From Symsagittifera roscoffensis (lineage: Eukaryota > Xenacoelomorpha > Acoela > Convolutidae): a stretch of 64,000 bases of DNA. Positions 28,101 to 34,235 of this stretch are shown in pieces (positions within the stretch are counted from its first letter, which is position 1; every line of letters starts with the position of its first letter). The stretch is from contig NC_087067.1 of the NCBI RefSeq assembly GCF_963678635.1, forward strand, positions 8,293,716 through 8,357,715, in the 5' to 3' direction. The position numbers and the translations under genes are program-made. The notes beneath the pieces were generated by a model. The model worked only from the letters and a program-made list of their open reading frames with translations, did not search any database and was not told where the DNA came from.

Positions 28101-31047
28101 ATTGCGCTTCCATACTATCTCGTTCCAGGTACTTTTGAAGCATGTAGGTCACAAAATCCATGAGTAACACATACCCTGTGCTTTTGCTGTCGACTTTTTT
28201 GAATAACACCTCAATTTCTTCGTCCCACTCGGAAGATTCGATGGCCATGGCTCGCTTGACGCAAGTTTCGAATTCGTCGGGTAGCATCATTCCTGGCTGT
28301 TGGATTACGTCCCCCTCTTGGTACGTTAAAGGGTCTATGGAGGTGGTAGGAACGTGTTCCTGAAAAATTTTTGGGCATATTTATTGTCCTTTTCAAGCTC
28401 TGCGGTTTATCAAGGTGCATTGTAAATACATTATTATTTTTAAAGAAAAACGAAAACAAATTATGTTTTTGTCAAATTGATCTGCTGAAAAAAATCAATG
28501 AAATGCATGAAATTTTGTACTTTTCACCAATACGATTTGAACACATTTTTTGGGTGATACAGTCACCAGTCAAAGGGGCATTTTTGTCTAATTTCAATCC
28601 GGTTAGACGCCCCATTTTACAGTAGTTGCACATAAATAGACATAAAAGTAAAGAGTTTTTCTGTGCATTCCATCGTTTTAAAACTGTAAGTCGCAGCTTA
28701 TTTGTTTCACGATTCAATTCTCGAACAGGTGGAATAATGATATCTAAAATCAGGAATGTAATTGTGAGCTTCAACTTGGACATGCGCAGTGAACACTGGG
28801 TTTTTGCGGGTCGACTTAACAACCCCCCCCCCCCCCCCTTTAAGAAAGGGGGGAAATTGCTAAGTAGAATAAAACAGTCGAATTTTCGACCAATCAGAAT
28901 GCAGCAAAATAAAATTCGCAATAGAAAGCTCTGTGATAATTTACTGCATTTATTCAATTTATTCATAGGGGGGAGGGGGAGATTGTTAAGCAGATACCAT
29001 AGATACCTAGCAAGAAAGGGGAACTAAAACATCTTAATTAAGCTTAATGCCAGTTTTTTGCTCGAAGTTTTTTATATCGAGTGCCCACAAATTGCCCAGT
29101 GTTCATATGCATGAATCAAGACTGAATTTGAGTATACATGGTCGGACTCAAAAACATTAATTTCTCCATATATGCCCCTAACACGTGACATGATAAAATA
29201 TCAAAGTAAACCTAGAGTGAATTGGTTAGATTGTTTATTGACATAAGGTAGAATGGTGTAAAAGGTAGAACTTCATATAAGGCAAAATGACAGAATAATT
29301 TATTGTCTGCTACCTTTGTTCAAGTTTAATTGGTCATTAAGATAAAATTATGATTAATGAAAATTGTTTGTAGTTCCAAAAATTCTTCATATTCCAAAAA
29401 TTACCTGTTGCGCAAAAAACTTTGCAAAATATCATCATTCTAGATTTAGAAATTTTACCTGGAACATTCTGACTAGGTCCATCACGTGACTTAACTTCAT
29501 CGTGTCCTCAATCTTTTTCTCTCCCCGTTTGACAGTGTCCAAATCAGTGATGATACTCTTGGCAGAGAGGGTACTGCTCTTACTCTGAGCACTCCCCCTC
29601 ACACCCACTCCTTTGGTAGCTTTGATCATCGCCTCCATGCCAGATGGAAATAGGTGGGGGAACTCGGAAGTCAGGTAGTCCAGGATCTCTTTGCGACGCT
29701 CCTTGTTAAAAAAAGTTCTGAAGTGGTTAAAGGTCTGATTTAGGTCTGAATTGATTAGTTATATTTTAATCGATTTTCTTATAACTTGTGACGCAATTTG
29801 TAGGCAAAAAGTAAATTAGGAAACGCTCGAGCTACAAATTAAATTACATCGATTTAGGTGAATAAGAAAAAAATCTTCTACGTCAGTGTAAGTAAGTGCC
29901 TCAAAAGTGTTTATTTTCAATGTCTCGTCAAAACAATCATTAAATTCTAAGCAAATAATTTATTTCGAAGGTTAGTTTTTGCATGCGAGGGATCCAAGTT
30001 AGTAAATTTTCTGCATTTTTTTTAGTTTTGGACTATTTAAGCCAGCAATTCAATGGATTCTGGAAACGGCTAGAGCAAACATAATGTTTTAAAGTATCGG
30101 CCAAATTGGAAGGAATATTAAGGAACAGAACAATGTAAGGAACAAAAGGCCATGTAATCCGATGGCAGAATTAAATCTTCCAGATTAAATAAATCAACAC
30201 AAAGCAATTGCAGGTTGAGATTTTAAACCAGTTCTAAACCAAATTTCTCAAACGAAACCTCAGGAATGCATATTTTTATACACGACTAAAAAAAATTAGA
30301 ATGAAATGCTTCTTGTAGAGCTACGACGTCAAATTTTGGTGGAATGATGTCCTCGCTAAAGGACTTGTCTGCCTACTTTTAATATGTCGCGTAAATAAAA
30401 CAAATAAATTTCTCGAGAAGTATAATTTTGATTTGCAGCCCCAAAAAAACCAAATTGACGAGAATTCTTGATATATATAGGCATTAAAATTACGGAGACA
30501 CAAGCTTTATAGCATAAAAAAACGATTGTTCTAAGGTTTCGGCGGAACTCGAAAAATTAAAAATGGCTGGCCTAAAATTGCTCGTCGACAAAATGTTGCA
30601 ACCCCCCATTCCCCCTCAACATAGTCAATGTTGCGCAGTTTTCATGATTGCTTCATTTCAAACCATCCTTAAATCAACCCATTTTTGTTATAAAAACCCC
30701 TTTAAACAAGAATAGCTCCCGTTTGTAAGATGCAACGTGTGAATGGCTGATCAAGTTTTTTAAGACTGATTGGTTAGCTATTTACTAACTGATTGGTTAG
30801 TTTTTTTTACTAACTGTTTGGTTAGTTTTTTATTAACTGATTGGTCAGTTTTTTACTAACTGATCAGTTAGTTTTTTTTAATTGGTTAGTTTTTAGTAAC
30901 TGGTAAACATACATGACTCATCGCCAACTCCTTTGGACCATTGGGCGCATTTGGAGTGTTGGAGTAACTGCTGTTCATTGAATTCCCCCCACTGGATGGC
31001 ACGTTAAGAAAACTCACCCCTGATTTGTTCATCCTATTTCCTCTCAT
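899..31047 (-). CDS. WDR49/WDR64-family EF-hand and WD-repeat protein, 18 exons
   Basis: Joined exons (minus, 5' to 3'): 31047-30913, 29734-29459, 28359-27981, 27116-26955, 26365-26222, 22353-22235, 18085-17992, 17451-16913, 16529-16391, 15729-15592, 15268-15134, 14424-14270, 14027-13866, 10963-10830, 10020-9858, 7804-7610, 1645-1530, 1169-899. The sum is 3456 bases with compatible phase at every junction, giving 1151 residues. Residues 1-137 are a non-repeat N-terminus; 138-230 hold an EF-hand-like helix-loop-helix (loop D194-D205, degenerate); about 250-1000 hold 12-13 WD-type repeats, enough for two seven-blade propellers, interrupted by an Arg/Ser-rich linker at about 806-859; the C-terminus is charged. 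This order (EF-hand, then two propellers) matches animal WDR49, WDR64, EFCAB8 and Drosophila WDY. WDY is known from the fly Y chromosome; a ciliary or sperm role is inference. Which paralogue this is cannot be decided by eye. An in-frame TGA 15 bases upstream of the ATG supports the start. Confidence 0.88.
1530..1645 (-). CDS. WD-repeat gene exon 17
   Basis: Encodes VPEDEEGLLEHVAEYLKEMS and a Gly/Ser tail, a short acidic helix. The acceptor is TTGTTCAG and the donor AAAAC|GTGAGTC. It matches the phase of exons 16 and 18, but its link to exon 16 crosses a 6-kb intron and rests on phase alone. Confidence 0.65.
2464..3003 (+). repeat. Family B dispersed repeat, uninterrupted copy
   Basis: About 540 bp in intron 16. 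It starts with GACTGCTCGTATC and a hairpin TCAAGG-CGAAT-CCTTGA (2494-2510), has the block GTTAATAGCGCGAAACG in the middle, and ends TTACGAAAGTCGGAACA. Other copies are at 9080-9355, 32176-32654, 44430-44770 and 58508-58915. This copy matters because it shows the family without the Helitron-like insertion seen at 56334-58507. Confidence 0.75.
3724..4600 (+). mobile_element. hAT-like element fragment with long G and C runs
   Basis: The left end CAGGGGCGGATCTAG is the same terminal motif as the complete element at 10442-10711. The body has the repeated phrase TTTTTTAAGGTCCACCAAA found also near 27400. It contains a run of 26 G (4197-4222) and C runs at 4543-4560 and 4579-4590. No matching right end was found, so it is truncated or composite. 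No transposase is encoded. Confidence 0.6.
5117..6180 (+). repeat. Degenerate GGAT/TGGATGGC minisatellite, about 1.06 kb
   Basis: An almost unbroken run of variants of TGGATGGATGGCTAGATGGA on the plus strand, in intron 16. Single substitutions and single-base shifts are common, so it is an old array. The long open frames on the minus strand here (rich in Ser, His, Pro and Ile) are a by-product of the repeat. Confidence 0.85.
6581..7077 (+). repeat. Family C dispersed repeat, intron 16 copy
   Basis: It starts with a hairpin GCGAAGT-TGT-ACTTCGC (6589-6605), continues with CGTTAACGCTACTGGGAAA, and ends at TAAGCTTTGCTTGTGTAA, a second hairpin. A degenerate tRNA-like A-box (TAGCGTAGAGATAGG on the minus strand, near 6880) is present, but the B-box seen at 55021-55031 has been lost. 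The orientation is the same as the 54771-55253 copy. Confidence 0.7.
7178..7301 (-). mobile_element. Helitron-like end fragment
   Basis: On the minus strand this begins TCTATGCTATATTTAAATGC, the same terminus as the elements at 40850 and 58507. Only about 124 bp of that end are present; the satellite units and the CTAG end are absent. Confidence 0.55.
7610..7804 (-). CDS. WD-repeat gene exon 16, last WD repeat
   Basis: Encodes AHYHAVVSVEWFKHSSGASF and IISASSDRAARVWSYGGAQL, the last blade, then FGQIGKWDLKD, a conserved family tail. The weak donor TTG|GTCAAT (phase 0) joins exon 17. If it is not used, the frame runs on for 20 codons to a TGA at 7547, giving a shorter protein of 1043 residues. 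Confidence 0.85.
8115..8660 (+). repeat. Family A dispersed repeat, intron 15 copy
   Basis: It starts GGATAGCTGG and has a perfect TGTGC-AAGTA-GCACA hairpin (8129-8143), then GTTCCGAC, then GTGGTGTGATAAAAAGATCC, and later the phrase TTAATGTCGTTCGAATCACG. The right terminal motif TGGTCGGAAC is not preserved. Confidence 0.65.
9080..9355 (+). repeat. Family B fragment, intron 15
   Basis: Carries ATATATCGCGCGTTAATC, CCCCCCATAAC and the end motif GGAAGTCGGAACA in the same order as the longer copies. The left part with the CAGGG/CCCTG hairpin is missing. Confidence 0.6.
9858..10020 (-). CDS. WD-repeat gene exon 15
   Basis: Encodes PQNSVLALFDVGPKSQLLTG and DTRGYISIWN, a strongly family-like repeat, then a loop ending LLKKFK. 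Acceptor TTTCAG, donor AAG|GTCATT. Confidence 0.9.
10442..10711. mobile_element. hAT-like MITE with terminal inverted repeats and 8-bp target duplication
   Basis: 270 bp bounded by CAGGGGCGGATCTAG and CTAAATCCGCCCCTG, which are inverted copies with one mismatch. It is flanked on both sides by ACCCTTTT (10434-10441 and 10712-10719). An 8-bp duplication and CAGGGGCGG ends are hallmarks of the hAT superfamily. Next to the ends are a G run (10468-10483) and a C run (10686-10697). It is non-coding, so it must depend on a transposase supplied elsewhere. It sits in intron 14. Confidence 0.85.
10830..10963 (-). CDS. WD-repeat gene exon 14, ends at a GC donor
   Basis: Encodes VMFLKSRATSLSTQKALLVS and SEAGSLSFWHC, a WD repeat, ending FYAAS plus two bases. 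No GT follows before an in-frame TAA. The reading continues correctly only if the donor is CCAG|GCATGA, a GC-AG intron, joined to exon 15 at G+CCC. Confidence 0.85.
10975..11275. repeat. Degenerate tandem AT-rich repeat in intron 13
   Basis: Irregular reiterations of ATTAGAATAAAAGTCACAAA and AATTTTCAAATGAATGAAAG, roughly every 55-65 bases. It lies just 3' on the plus strand of exon 14. Confidence 0.6.
11305..11435 (+). repeat. Family A fragment, intron 13
   Basis: Contains the perfect hairpin CTGTGC-AAGTA-GCACAG (11327-11343) followed by GGTTCGACCACC, then TTGTGAGTGGTGTGATGAGA. A second short fragment with GGTCGGAACA, GATAGCC and GATCCGACCAG lies at 11921-11980. Confidence 0.6.
13866..14027 (-). 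CDS. WD-repeat gene exon 13, Arg/Ser-rich linker
   Basis: Encodes 54 residues dominated by Arg and Ser (HASSRSSRSRPSSRHRR), then TPISGRLPIDK, which resumes the propeller. It is an insertion between two blades and is likely disordered. Phase 0 at both ends, so it could be skipped without shifting frame, though the LPIDK end looks needed. Confidence 0.8.
14270..14424 (-). CDS. WD-repeat gene exon 12
   Basis: Encodes DDILSMDICYPWMASCSFDG and ELILWH, a full WD repeat, then an acidic loop ending NRDQILE. Acceptor CCGGTAG, donor GAG|GTAATG. Confidence 0.88.
15134..15268 (-). CDS. WD-repeat gene exon 11
   Basis: Encodes GKPVIITGGWNRKIVVYADD, a WD repeat with Tyr in place of the closing Trp, then a charged loop ending GGQLHK. 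Acceptor GTTTTAG, donor AAAG|GTACTT. Confidence 0.88.
15592..15729 (-). CDS. WD-repeat gene exon 10
   Basis: Encodes FDQKGERLITGGRDGTGKVW, a clear WD repeat, then VTSITP. The acceptor is CATTTCAG and the donor CCCG|GTGAGA. Confidence 0.9.
16391..16529 (-). CDS. WD-repeat gene exon 9
   Basis: Encodes a repeat with DFHGHVVTACDDSEVAVWN, then FYKAHDNEEITAL, which leads into exon 10. Acceptor ACTTTAG, donor CTCA|GTAAGG, phase 1 at the 3' end. Confidence 0.88.
16913..17451 (-). CDS. WD-repeat gene exon 8, longest exon
   Basis: Encodes 179 residues with at least three WD repeats: ILSTSGSSNSSVVIAD, LLVTGSVDHFVKFWN and FVISYSEDAIIKVWHL. The GHVATIVG stretch is the GH dipeptide part of a repeat. Strong coding signal with no stop over 539 bases. 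Acceptor TTTGTAG, donor CAG|GTTTGC. Confidence 0.92.
17992..18085 (-). CDS. WD-repeat gene exon 7
   Basis: A short exon of 31 codons plus one base. It encodes AQAMCVRVEELLNKEEERFH and then SIRAVRYFTG, a charged helix before the next repeat. Acceptor TTTTTTCCAG, donor ACAG|GTTTGT. It lies downstream of the 4.1-kb intron that carries two foldback elements. Confidence 0.8.
19009..19620. mobile_element. Tc1/mariner-like foldback element, copy 1
   Basis: The left end CAGTGCTGATTTAAAC directly follows a TA. The first 250 bp closely match the left arm of copy 2, and 19440-19600 resembles its right arm in inverted orientation. The right border is blurred. Non-coding, in intron 6. Confidence 0.55.
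19705..19779 (-). repeat. Family B fragment interrupted by a foldback element
   Basis: Reads AGTTATGGGGGTTCAAATAT and then TTGGGATAATTAACACGCGA, the reverse complement of the family B centre. It stops exactly where CAGTGTTGATT of the foldback element begins (19780), which suggests that element inserted into family B. Confidence 0.5.
19780..20423. mobile_element. Tc1/mariner-like foldback element, copy 2
   Basis: Left end CAGTGTTGATTTAAATT, right end AATTCAAATCAGAACTA; both are bordered by TA. The two arms are imperfect inverted copies over about 230 bp (for instance CTCAAATTGGATCAAGATTA against TCTAATCTTCACTCAATTTG). CAGTG-type ends and a TA target fit Tc1/mariner. No transposase is present. 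Confidence 0.6.
20835..21460 (+). repeat. Family A dispersed repeat with matching ends
   Basis: Near the left end GTTCCAACCA (20871-20880), near the right end TGGTCGGAAC (21448-21457), 587 bp apart outer to outer. The hairpin AAGTAGCACAG is partly lost on its left arm. The phrase TGCGTGGTGGGATAGAAGGA and the block TTAGTGTCGTTCGACCCACG are shared with other copies. The copies at 24428 and 25375 have the same spacing. Confidence 0.7.
22235..22353 (-). CDS. WD-repeat gene exon 6
   Basis: Encodes GDDGGRIFQYFFRQARNKLF and a Lys/Arg-rich tail ending YINDIK. The GDDGG strand continues ILTTG from exon 5, a typical repeat end. Acceptor CCTAG, donor AAG|GTACAT. The upstream intron is about 3.9 kb and holds several family A copies. 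Confidence 0.85.
22378..22535 (+). repeat. Family A fragment, next to exon 6
   Basis: AGGATAGCTGG, an imperfect hairpin TGCGCCAAGCAGCACA, then GTGTTCCGACCAC, starting about 25 bases from the acceptor of exon 6. The right part is missing. Confidence 0.6.
24428..25065 (+). repeat. Family A dispersed repeat, full length
   Basis: Hairpin GTGC-AAGAA-GCAC, then GTTCCGACCG (24468-24477), right end TGGTCGGAGC (25052-25061), 594 bp apart. In intron 5, same orientation as its neighbour at 25375. Confidence 0.7.
25375..26006 (+). repeat. Family A dispersed repeat, full length
   Basis: GATAGCCGGTTACTGGGCAA, then TTTCCGACCA (25411-25420) and a diverged right end TGTTCGGGAC (25994-26003), 593 bp apart. 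The inner block CTCGCTCGCTTTATTCGTTT is shared with the copy at 24428. In intron 5. Confidence 0.65.
26222..26365 (-). CDS. WD-repeat gene exon 5
   Basis: Encodes TGRDIRFYDISSAVIFEEFQ and onward to DSILTTG, covering the end of the second and most of the third WD repeat. Acceptor ACAACAG, donor ACAG|GTAACT, phase 1 at both ends. Confidence 0.88.
26955..27116 (-). CDS. WD-repeat gene exon 4
   Basis: Completes the first WD repeat (GEFGVWD) and starts the second (KVWVMDVIVLPDCGKMAVST). The start uses the AG of TATAG just before GTGAGTTTGG. The upstream alternative AG at 27131 also stays open but breaks the family motif SKEG-x-x-x-VWD. Donor GTGAGT. Confidence 0.85.
27364..27620 (+). mobile_element. 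hAT-like element fragment
   Basis: Starts CAGGGGCGGATTTT and has the internal phrases of the 3724 copy (GACTTTTTTTAGGTCGACCA, CACTATAAAGACCCC). Its first bases are preceded by three tandem copies of TTATAGACAGGGG (27328-27369), as though the terminus had been amplified. No right end found. Intron 3. Confidence 0.5.
27981..28359 (-). CDS. WD-repeat gene exon 3, EF-hand-like region
   Basis: Residues 138-263 plus one base. Contains EWDEEIEVLFKKVDSKSTGY followed by a second helix, the helix-loop-helix typical of this family. Loop position 1 is Asp, 3 is Lys, 5 is Thr, 6 is Gly and 12 is Asp rather than the usual Glu, so calcium binding is doubtful. It ends with RNPSRYVSFSKE, the start of the first WD repeat. 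Confidence 0.88.
29459..29734 (-). CDS. WD-repeat gene exon 2
   Basis: Residues 46-137. Phase 0 at both ends: acceptor ATCAG before ACC TTT, donor CAG|GTAAAA. Charged and probably helical (FFNKERRKEILDYL, then LSHVMDLVRMFQ). Two other CAG acceptors nearby (just 5' of 29748 and at 29721) give an immediate stop in the needed phase, which fixes the start at 29734. Confidence 0.8.
30765..30902. repeat. Palindromic minisatellite beside exon 1
   Basis: Variants of ACTAACTGATTGGTTAGT separated by T runs, about five times. Each unit is itself an inverted repeat (ACTAAC ... GTTAGT). It begins some ten bases inside intron 1, next to the exon 1 donor. Confidence 0.7.
30913..31047 (-). CDS. WD-repeat gene exon 1
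   Basis: Encodes residues 1-45, rich in Ser, Asn and Pro and of no recognised domain. The ATG at 31047 is the first after an in-frame TGA. A second ATG lies five codons on. The donor is GTATGT at 30912-30907. A pyrimidine-rich AG about 59 bases upstream of the ATG could be a 5' UTR acceptor. Confidence 0.72.
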
Positions 31048-31990
31048 GTCACCCACCTTTCATTGAATCTTGTTAGCTTTCACCCCCCTCCTCCTATTGT
31101 AAAAAGGGGGTTTTGGTACCAGGAACAAAAATTGCATATGCTTAACCGTTGCATTCTTTTTTACAGGGGCGAAAATTTTCTACTCGTTTTTACCAATTAG
31201 CATAGGGGGGCTAGTTAACAAGATCCCTTATGTTCGATTTCTTCAGCTTCGCTTATCGATCCCAATGACACGTTCACGTTCACTTTGGAGTCCATTTTGG
31301 AGAAGTTTCTTCTGAAGCTTCAATAATTTTTGTAAATAAGCTGTTGTATTTTAATTCTGTTGTAGTATTTTCAAACTAAACATTGAAACGTTCAAAAACA
31401 GCATTACATAAACAACTAAGCTTTATGGTGATCAGAACGTTAAGAATTACAGTTTTAAGACTGTTTCACGCAAAGTAATTTTCAAGCATGCTCGCATAAA
31501 TCATTTTTTGAGAGACAAGTCTACCAATATCTGATAGATGTCTTTTTTGAAATCCACAAAACATCAAACATTAAGATTAATTTTTGCATATCTCGTGGAC
31601 AAAGAGGATCATAATTGGATCAATTTAACAGCCTTCCCAACCCCCTCCCTCTTCGTTTGCTTAAGTAGAAGTACTTCAACTGCTTCTTAGCGTCACATTA
31701 CCTTTTCCGGGACTTTTGACGACTTTGATCGCCTTTTTTTATTAAACAGCTTAATAACTACTCAAATATTGCTGGAGAACCGCTCAAACCGTTCAAATCT
31801 TAAGCGGTTTTTGAGCGTGATCTCTACCCGGGAGGATGTTTACTTGGCTCTAAGTGGAAAACTTGAGACAATCAGAACCCAGCAATGCATGGCAGCGCTC
31901 AGCAATTTAGTCAAAATAAACGCTGGAGTTGAGGATCTTCACTTGGTCTATCTAAAAGGGGGGAGCTTGTTAAATTGATCCTCATTATTA

Positions 31991-32822
31991 ACACAGAGGT
32001 GAAGTTGCACTTCGCATACATAAGCAAAAATATGACAGATAACGCTACTGGGAAAAACTGAATGAGTAAAACTTTGAGTCTACAAAATTTCTTAAGAGAG
32101 GCACGCGAATTATGTAGCATTAGCAGTACCAGTCAAGGTGGAAAAAAGAAACTTACCAACTAACATGCCTCAATTTATGGAGCAGTTTATGGAGCAGTAA
32201 TTATAAGAAAAAATTAAATGCAATAATAATTTTAAAATTTTCTTTTCAATTTGAGATTTTCTGTGAAAATCATTTTCCCACACGCCATATTAAGTACAAA
32301 GTGATAAATTTCGCTCCAAGTAACAAATCAATTGTGGCAAGTAAGCTTTCTTCAACCAATTCGGAACGATTTCTAGGATGGATTAAATCTCCGCTTACGC
32401 GTTAATAGCGCGAAATATATCGCGCGTTAGCTGTCCCAAATTGGCCAAAATGGAACTTTTTAAACCCCCATAACTCTGAGAAAAAAAATTCTGGTGAAAT
32501 CCCTTTCCAAATTTAAGCTCAGGACAACAACACTTTTTGAATGATATTTTTAAAATCCCGTCAAAAATGGCTAGTTAAAAAGTCGAAATTTGTCTGAAGA
32601 AAAAAAACCCGAGCACAAATATTCCGTTAATTTCCTTACGAAAGTCGGAACATTAACAGTCTGTGTTAATATCCTTAGCATTGTCTGCACTTAATAGCTG
32701 GATAAAAAAGAACACTTTTCAAAATGAACACATTTTGTCGCAATAATTGCATTGCAACAGTACTTGTGACTTAAGTTGGAAAAGAGAGAGCTCATGCCAT
32801 AACACAAGTTTTGCTTGTGTAA
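31991..32822 (+). repeat. Family C repeat split by family B
   Basis: The left part (31991-32175) has the hairpin GGTGAAGTTGCACTTCGC (31998-32015) and AACGCTACTGGGAAAAACTG. The right part (32655-32822) has TGTGTTAATATCCTTAGCAT and ends with ACACAAG-TTTTG-CTTGTGT. Family B sequence lies between. The tRNA-like segment found in the 54771 copy is missing here. Confidence 0.65.
32176..32654 (+). repeat. Family B dispersed repeat inside family C
   Basis: Contains the shared blocks TTGAGATTTTCTGTGAAAAT, CACACGCCATATTAAG, the palindromic GCGCGAAATATATCGCGC (32409-32426), and ends TTACGAAAGTCGGAACA. The left hairpin is missing; the copy begins near TATGGAGCAGT. Confidence 0.65.
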
Positions 32823-33689
32823 ACAATACAATCATCTGAAAATTCTTTTGATTACTGTTTTTTGTTTCAAATTTTGAGCGGTTTCAAAACAAATGCAATC
32901 ATCGAAAAACATATGAGCTAATTTGAGCCTGGGAACTTTTTTTAAATTTCGAATGAGGAAACAGAATTGCGTTTTATTCGAGCTTCTCACCTTTATTATC
33001 TTGAGTGAGCCCTATGGTGCCAAATTGTCTCATGAGAGGTTGCCAGGTTGCTCAACTTTTTTTGTCCTTGTGCTTTTTTTGCGATTTTGCTGGATACTGT
33101 TCGATATACGTGTTGCCGAAAATTAAAAATTCAATTGATGCTTTCCAGGTGAAATTCAAGTCCATTTTTGACCAAAAAAGTGTGAGCTTTACTGGAATGG
33201 GACATCATCGTAATCAAGAACTAATTATATTTTAATAAGTTCATCGAAAGCTGCATGGGTTCTGACTTTCTAGTTTGCAACAACGATGGAAGACATGATT
33301 GATGTTCGAAAAAGTTTTCAAAAATAAACTCTGTAATTATCTCGGTAGACGGAAATATAAAAACCTTGGTCTCAGAGTTGTTTCCAAAAGCTCATCAAGA
33401 TTCAAAAACAGTCAAATGCTTTTTTTGCATTTCCATACAGACGTGTATCAATTTATTGTTCCTACAACTTCACGGAGTAGAAGCATAGAACTATGGCGTA
33501 AGGGTTTTCGCTCCCAATCTGGCTTACCACCACGAAAGCTGGTATAGGGTCAAGGATAGAACATTATTAAAGTTCTATTGGGTTATTAAAAATAAAAATA
33601 TTTTAAAGTCTGTGATCAGGAGTTTTCTTAAAAACTAGACCATTGAAAATGGGTAAAAAAATTGTATTCCAACAATTTTTAGTTTTTTT

Positions 33690-34235
33690 TTTGGTTTTCC
33701 GCGCAAAAAAGGTACCACAAATAATCATCGATCTGAGTTGAGTGAACAAGCATGTTAAAGCCTTTTAAGACGTGATTCGAATGACCTTAAAAAATTTCTT
33801 AAAAAATTTCCCAGTGATGACAAAAAACCGGTTTGAAGTTTTTGACTTTTCTTCTATTTTTCGAAGGAATAAAGCGCTCGATCTATTAACGTTCGTTATG
33901 TATAAAAATTACCAATTTTGGATCAAAAAATACTTCATTTAAAAATAAGAAAATGCAGTTTTGAAAGCCTTATTTAGCGCTCCTCTGGCAAGAAATTTTT
34001 TTCGAAAATGTGAAATTCTTAGCCCAAAAAAATTGAAGAACAAAAATTTTTTCTTTGAAGACAATTGTAGTCATTTATGCCTAATTCACTAAATTTCTCC
34101 GCGTTTATATAGCTCGTTTATATAGCATTTTCACTTGAGGAACAAGAAAAGACCTTAATTTAAAAAAAAAACTCCTAGGAATGTGGTCGGAACATTCTGT
34201 GCTAATTGCACAGCAACCAGATATCCTTGTTATTT
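33690..34235 (-). repeat. Family A dispersed repeat, reverse orientation
   Basis: The hairpin CTGTGC-TAATT-GCACAG (34197-34213) is perfect although its loop differs from the TACTT expected from the other copies read in reverse. TGGTCGGAAC is at 34184-34193 and AACCAGATATCCTTG follows. The far end is diverged. Confidence 0.6.

Noticed and set aside
28472-29027. Opposed open frames of 164 and 133 codons
   Set aside because: They lie in intron 2 over a C run and transposon-like sequence, without domain or codon signal.
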